Source of the DNA: Ramlibacter sp.
GTDB lineage: Bacteria > Pseudomonadota > Gammaproteobacteria > Burkholderiales > Burkholderiaceae_C
DNA length: 8,582 bases
Direction: 5' to 3'
NCBI GenBank assembly: GCA_021156245.1
Contig: JAJNBO010000138.1
Coordinates: 1-8,582, forward strand
Under the pieces are notes generated by a model. The model searched no databases. It was not told where the DNA came from and saw only the letters and a list, made by a program, of their open reading frames with translations. This document shows positions 8,100 through 8,582 of the stretch, in pieces (position 1 is the stretch's first letter; every line of letters starts with the position of its first letter). Made by a program: the position numbers and the translations under genes.

Positions 8100-8582
8100 C
8101 TACTTGGCGTACACCAGGTCGCGCAGCGCCAGCGAGATCTGCGGAACGTAGGTGATGACCATCAGGCACCCCAGGATCACCAGCACGAACGGAATCAATT
8201 GCCCGATGATGCGGTCCAGCGAGATGCGCGCCACCGTGCAGGCGGCGAACAGGTTCACGCCGAAGGGCGGCGTGATCATGCCCAGCGCCAGGTTGACCAC
8301 CATCACCAGCCCGAAGTGCACCGGATCGATGCCGAAGTGCATGGCGACCGGCGCGAGGATGGGCGCCAGCACGATGATGGCCGCGCTGGTTTCGATGAAC
8401 ATGCCGATGATGAACAAGGCGATGTTGACGCCCAGCAGGAACATCGCCGGGCTCTGCAACACCGCCTCCAGCCAGCGGCCGATGGCGTCGGGGACGCCGG
8501 CCCGGGTGATCAGGAAGGCGAAGAGGCCTGCGTTGGCGATGATGAACATGATCACGGCCGACGAGATCACGGACTTCTTCAG
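8100..8582 (-). CDS. TRAP transporter large permease subunit (DctM family), C-terminal fragment
   Basis: The last 160 residues are present and the 5' part lies beyond the window (full DctM proteins have about 425 residues). The fragment holds about four hydrophobic membrane segments. Family-typical stretches are NIALFIIGMFIETSAAIIVL, with the acidic Glu in a membrane segment, PILAPVAMHFGIDPVHFGLV, and the GMITPPFGVNLFAAC loop. DctM forms the ion-driven membrane channel that works with a small DctQ subunit and a periplasmic DctP binding protein to take up organic acids; here neither partner is in view, so the substrate is unknown. The gene ends with TAG at 8102-8100, only 17 bases before the glycine riboswitch, leaving no room for a terminator between them. 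Confidence 0.92.
   Translation of the reverse strand: MKKSVISSAVIMFIIANAGLFAFLITRAGVPDAIGRWLEAVLQSPAMFLLGVNIALFIIGMFIETSAAIIVLAPILAPVAMHFGIDPVHFGLVMVVNLALGMITPPFGVNLFAACTVARISLDRIIGQLIPFVLVILGCLMVITYVPQISLALRDLVYAK

Overview
The window comes from a high-GC proteobacterium, most likely a Burkholderiales (Comamonadaceae-like) bacterium. This rests on codon usage, on the wording of the GcvT, GcvP and response-regulator sequences, and on CGTCATTCCCGCG-type intergenic palindromes; it is inference, since no 16S or other marker is present. All supported genes lie on the minus strand, so the genetic order runs from high to low coordinates.

From right to left: (1) 8582-8100 is the C-terminal 160 residues of a TRAP-transporter large permease (DctM family), cut by the window edge. 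(2) 8095-7852 is a regulatory leader: a TACAAT -10 element, a tandem two-aptamer glycine riboswitch with a very stable GC hairpin between the aptamers, and an expression platform that can mask the gcvT start. (3) 7851-3424 is the glycine cleavage operon gcvT-gcvH-gcvP, encoding the aminomethyltransferase, the lipoyl carrier and the PLP decarboxylase. (4) 3415-3307 is a cluster of imperfect REP-like palindromes. (5) 3302-2547 is a TauE/SafE-family membrane permease with a GTG start right beside the repeats. (6) 2551-1673 is a heat-shock transcription unit: a near-consensus sigma-32 promoter overlapping the end of the permease gene, two tandem small heat-shock proteins (Hsp20), and an intrinsic terminator. 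(7) 1596-181 is a serralysin-type secreted zinc metalloprotease (M10B) with RTX repeats and no N-terminal signal peptide, hence a probable type I secretion substrate. (8) 108-1 is the first 36 residues of a CheY-like response regulator, starting at TTG after a perfect GGAGG.

The gcv block forms a self-contained circuit: glycine is sensed by the leader RNA, and the three proteins downstream (with the L-protein encoded elsewhere) break glycine into CO2, ammonia and a methylene group on tetrahydrofolate. The hsp20 pair is a stress-induced holdase unit with its own start and stop signals. The protease, permease and TRAP fragment have no visible functional link to these two units. No mobile element, CRISPR array, tRNA or rRNA was seen. 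I did not find a convincing undescribed multi-gene system. The most interesting material is regulatory: the riboswitch linker hairpin, the proposed RBS-masking fold, the sigma-32 promoter embedded in the neighbouring gene, and the palindromes that abut the permease start.
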